A stretch of 45,045 nucleotides of DNA from Cardiobacteriaceae bacterium (GTDB lineage: Bacteria; Pseudomonadota; Gammaproteobacteria; Cardiobacteriales; Cardiobacteriaceae). The notes beneath the pieces were generated by a model. The model was not told where the DNA came from. It was given only the letters and a program-made list of their open reading frames with translations, and did not search any database. The translations under genes were made by a program, and so were the position numbers. The DNA is taken from assembly GCA_017484165.1 (NCBI GenBank), contig JAFUTP010000068.1, positions 1-45,045 of the forward strand. The letters run 5' to 3'. Positions 43,673 through 45,045 of the stretch are shown piece after piece (the first letter of the stretch is position 1; each line of letters begins with the position of its first letter).

Positions 43673-44656
43673 ATGAGCAAAATTCGTGTAGCCGTGTTGG
43701 GTTATGGCAATTTGGGGCGTGGTGTGGAATTGGCTGTGAAAAATTGCCCTGATATGGAATTTTACGGCGTTTTTACTCGCCGCAATCCTAACAGCGTGAA
43801 AACTTTTGGTGCGGCTGTGTTTTCGGTTGATGAAATTTTAAATCACAAAGGCAAAATTGATGTTTTAATCTTGTGTGGCGGTAGTGCTACCGATTTGCCC
43901 ACGCAAACGCCTGAATTGGCTAAACATTTTAATGTGGTGGATAGTTTCGATACGCACGCAAAAATTCCTGAACATTTTGCGGCTGTGGATAAATCCGCTA
44001 AAAACAGCAAAAATGTCGGCGTGATTGCCGTAGGTTGGGATCCTGGTTTGTTCTCGCTTAATCGCTTAATCGGCGAAAGCGTGCTCACTGTTGGAAATAG
44101 TTACACTTTTTGGGGTAAGGGTGTTAGTCAAGGGCATTCGGACGCAATCCGCCGTATTGACGGTGTGTTAGACGCTCGCCAATACACCGTGCCGATTGAA
44201 ACGGCGTTAAACAGCGTGCGACAAGGCAAAAATCCACAATTAAGCACACGCGAAAAACATTTGCGTGAGTGTTTTGTGGTGGCAAAAGACGGTGCGGATA
44301 AAGCTAAAATTGAGCAGGAAATCAAAACCATGCCCAATTATTTTGCCGATTACGATACCACCGTGCATTTTATCGACTTGGAAACCTTAAAACGCGAACA
44401 CGGTGGCATTCCGCACGGCGGTTTTGTGTTACGAAGTGGCAAAACAGGCGAAAACGGCGAGCGAAATCACATTATCGAATTTTCGCTGAAATTAGATTCT
44501 AATCCAGAATTTACCGCCAGCGTTTTGACTGCCTACGCCAGAGCCGCTTACCGTCTTAACCAACAAGGGCAAAGCGGTGCGTATAGCGTATTCGATATTG
44601 CTCCAGCCTTGTTGTCGCCTAAATCGGCAGACGAATTACGCAAAGAAATGTTGTAA
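43673..44656 (+). CDS. ddh: meso-Diaminopimelate D-dehydrogenase
   Basis: Ddh makes meso-diaminopimelate directly from tetrahydrodipicolinate with NADPH and ammonia, bypassing the acylated lysine pathway. The protein begins with an NADP-binding motif VAVLGYGNLGRGVE and carries the family blocks LCGGSATDLPTQTPELAKHF, VGWDPGLFSLNRL, FWGKGVSQGHSDAIRRIDGV and HGGFVLRSGKTGE. I choose ATG 43673 because TAAGGAG lies eight bases upstream; the product is then 327 residues, as usual. Ddh has a patchy distribution and base use here differs from its neighbours (more GTG and GGT/GGC codons), so acquisition by transfer is plausible. A dispersed element follows. Confidence 0.93.
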   Translation: MSKIRVAVLGYGNLGRGVELAVKNCPDMEFYGVFTRRNPNSVKTFGAAVFSVDEILNHKGKIDVLILCGGSATDLPTQTPELAKHFNVVDSFDTHAKIPEHFAAVDKSAKNSKNVGVIAVGWDPGLFSLNRLIGESVLTVGNSYTFWGKGVSQGHSDAIRRIDGVLDARQYTVPIETALNSVRQGKNPQLSTREKHLRECFVVAKDGADKAKIEQEIKTMPNYFADYDTTVHFIDLETLKREHGGIPHGGFVLRSGKTGENGERNHIIEFSLKLDSNPEFTASVLTAYARAAYRLNQQGQSGAYSVFDIAPALLSPKSADELRKEML

Positions 44657-44665
44657 ATAATTGTT

Positions 44666-44775
44666 GAGCGTGTCTAAAAATTCGTCATTTTGAGCCGTAG
44701 GCGAAAAATCTCTATCAGCAGATCCTTCGCTGCGCTCAGGATGACGATGGTAAAAAATAAATTTTAGATGCGCCC
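44666..44775. repeat. Dispersed element copy 5 (inverted)
   Basis: Outer end GAGCGTGTCTAAAAA, core TTCGTCATTTTGAGC to CAGGATGACGA (44681-44747), far end TTTAGATGCGCCC (to 44775). It sits between the ddh stop and a terminator. Confidence 0.88.
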
Positions 44776-44783
44776 TGTTCATA

Positions 44784-44815
44784 AAAAACGCCCTTTCATC
44801 AGGGCGTTTTTTTTT
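44784..44815 (+). terminator. Rho-independent terminator downstream of ddh
   Basis: AAACGCCCT (44786-44794) pairs with AGGGCGTTT (44801-44809) around TTCATC, followed by further T. Confidence 0.85.
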
Positions 44816-44973
44816 CATGCTGAATTTAATTCTGTGTCATTGCGAGATTTTGCAAAGCACAATACTGGCAATCAAAATAGACGAGGATAAGCTAACGAAG
44901 TATTTAGTCATTTCGCATCAAAGTAACAAAATATGTTACAATAATTTTTTCAGCTAATTTGGAGTATTTATTT
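44816..44973. other. Intergenic region with a decayed repeat and an inverted repeat
   Basis: 44836-44873 (GTCATTGCGAG to GGCAATC) resembles a decayed copy of the widespread GTCATTGCGAG-type dispersed repeat. GTAAC (44923-44927) and GTTAC (44935-44939) form an inverted repeat 35 bases before the next start, possibly an operator or an insertion-sequence end. Confidence 0.35.
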
Positions 44974-45045
44974 ATGGCTTATGACATTAAATTTAAGGAA
45001 AAAACGCTAGAAATTTTAGCAAAATTGAACGGTAATGTGCTTCAA
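44974..45045 (+). CDS. N-terminus of a possible transposase or helix-turn-helix protein
   Basis: Twenty-four codons (MAYDIKFKEKTLEILAKLNG, then NVLQ) run to the window edge, with GGAG nine bases before the ATG. The start MAYDIKFKEKTLE resembles the helix-turn-helix N-termini of insertion-sequence proteins (IS630/IS3-like), but the fragment is too short for a firm call. Confidence 0.4.
   Translation, partial: MAYDIKFKEKTLEILAKLNGNVLQ

Noticed and set aside
11991-44775. Widely spaced repeats as parts of a CRISPR or rRNA-associated repeat
   Set aside because: Copies are kilobases apart, in both orientations, each in an intergenic gap; a MITE/REP-like element explains them better.

Overview
The window is an AT-rich stretch of a proteobacterial chromosome. 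It is most likely from a gammaproteobacterium, because of its GlnD, YbeY, DksA, GlyQ/GlyS, FolD, long-chain flavodoxin, Bcr/CflA and MdtD-like proteins. The exact lineage cannot be fixed from sequence alone; a host-associated Cardiobacteriaceae-like organism would fit, but that is a guess. Most of the window is core metabolism and information processing, with accessory DNA at both ends.

Layout. 1-2093 is accessory: remnants of polymorphic-toxin cassettes, namely the tail of an unknown gene, an orphan MafB19-like deaminase toxin tip, a four-helix membrane protein, a small ORF and a gene broken by a 10-bp tandem duplication. Each unit ends in its own terminator. 2101-6594 holds leuA with a divergent Lrp/AsnC regulator, ybeY, an AhpD-like protein, a secreted protein and a small hydrolase. 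6641-8695 is a DksA with a lysine-rich N-terminal extension of about 560 residues, divergent from glyQ-glyS. Then come glnD, apt, an MdtD-like exporter, argC, a HIT protein, dnaE, a DEAD-box helicase with a long Asn/Gln-rich tail, trpS and tRNA-Leu(UAA).

26024-36273 carries a TPR/glycosyltransferase-like protein, three divergent paralogous exported proteins of about 520 residues (YdgA/DUF945-like, two next to each other and one across ilvA-rpiA-folD-flavodoxin) and those four metabolic genes. 36313-39452 holds a Bcr/CflA exporter, a 49-residue membrane peptide overlapping miaA, miaA and thiE.

39500-43439 is an island with Campylobacter-like sequence character: a single-chain restriction-modification-specificity protein whose 5' end contains an (AG)10 tract that leaves the gene out of frame here, so it looks phase-variable. 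A meso-diaminopimelate dehydrogenase gene and the start of a possible transposase or helix-turn-helix gene close the window.

Five copies of a roughly 119-bp dispersed element with inverted-repeat ends (one truncated) sit in intergenic gaps around glyS, glnD, dnaE and ddh. The best candidates for new biology are the DksA fusion, the phase-variable RMS gene, the low-complexity helicase tail and the toxin-cassette graveyard.
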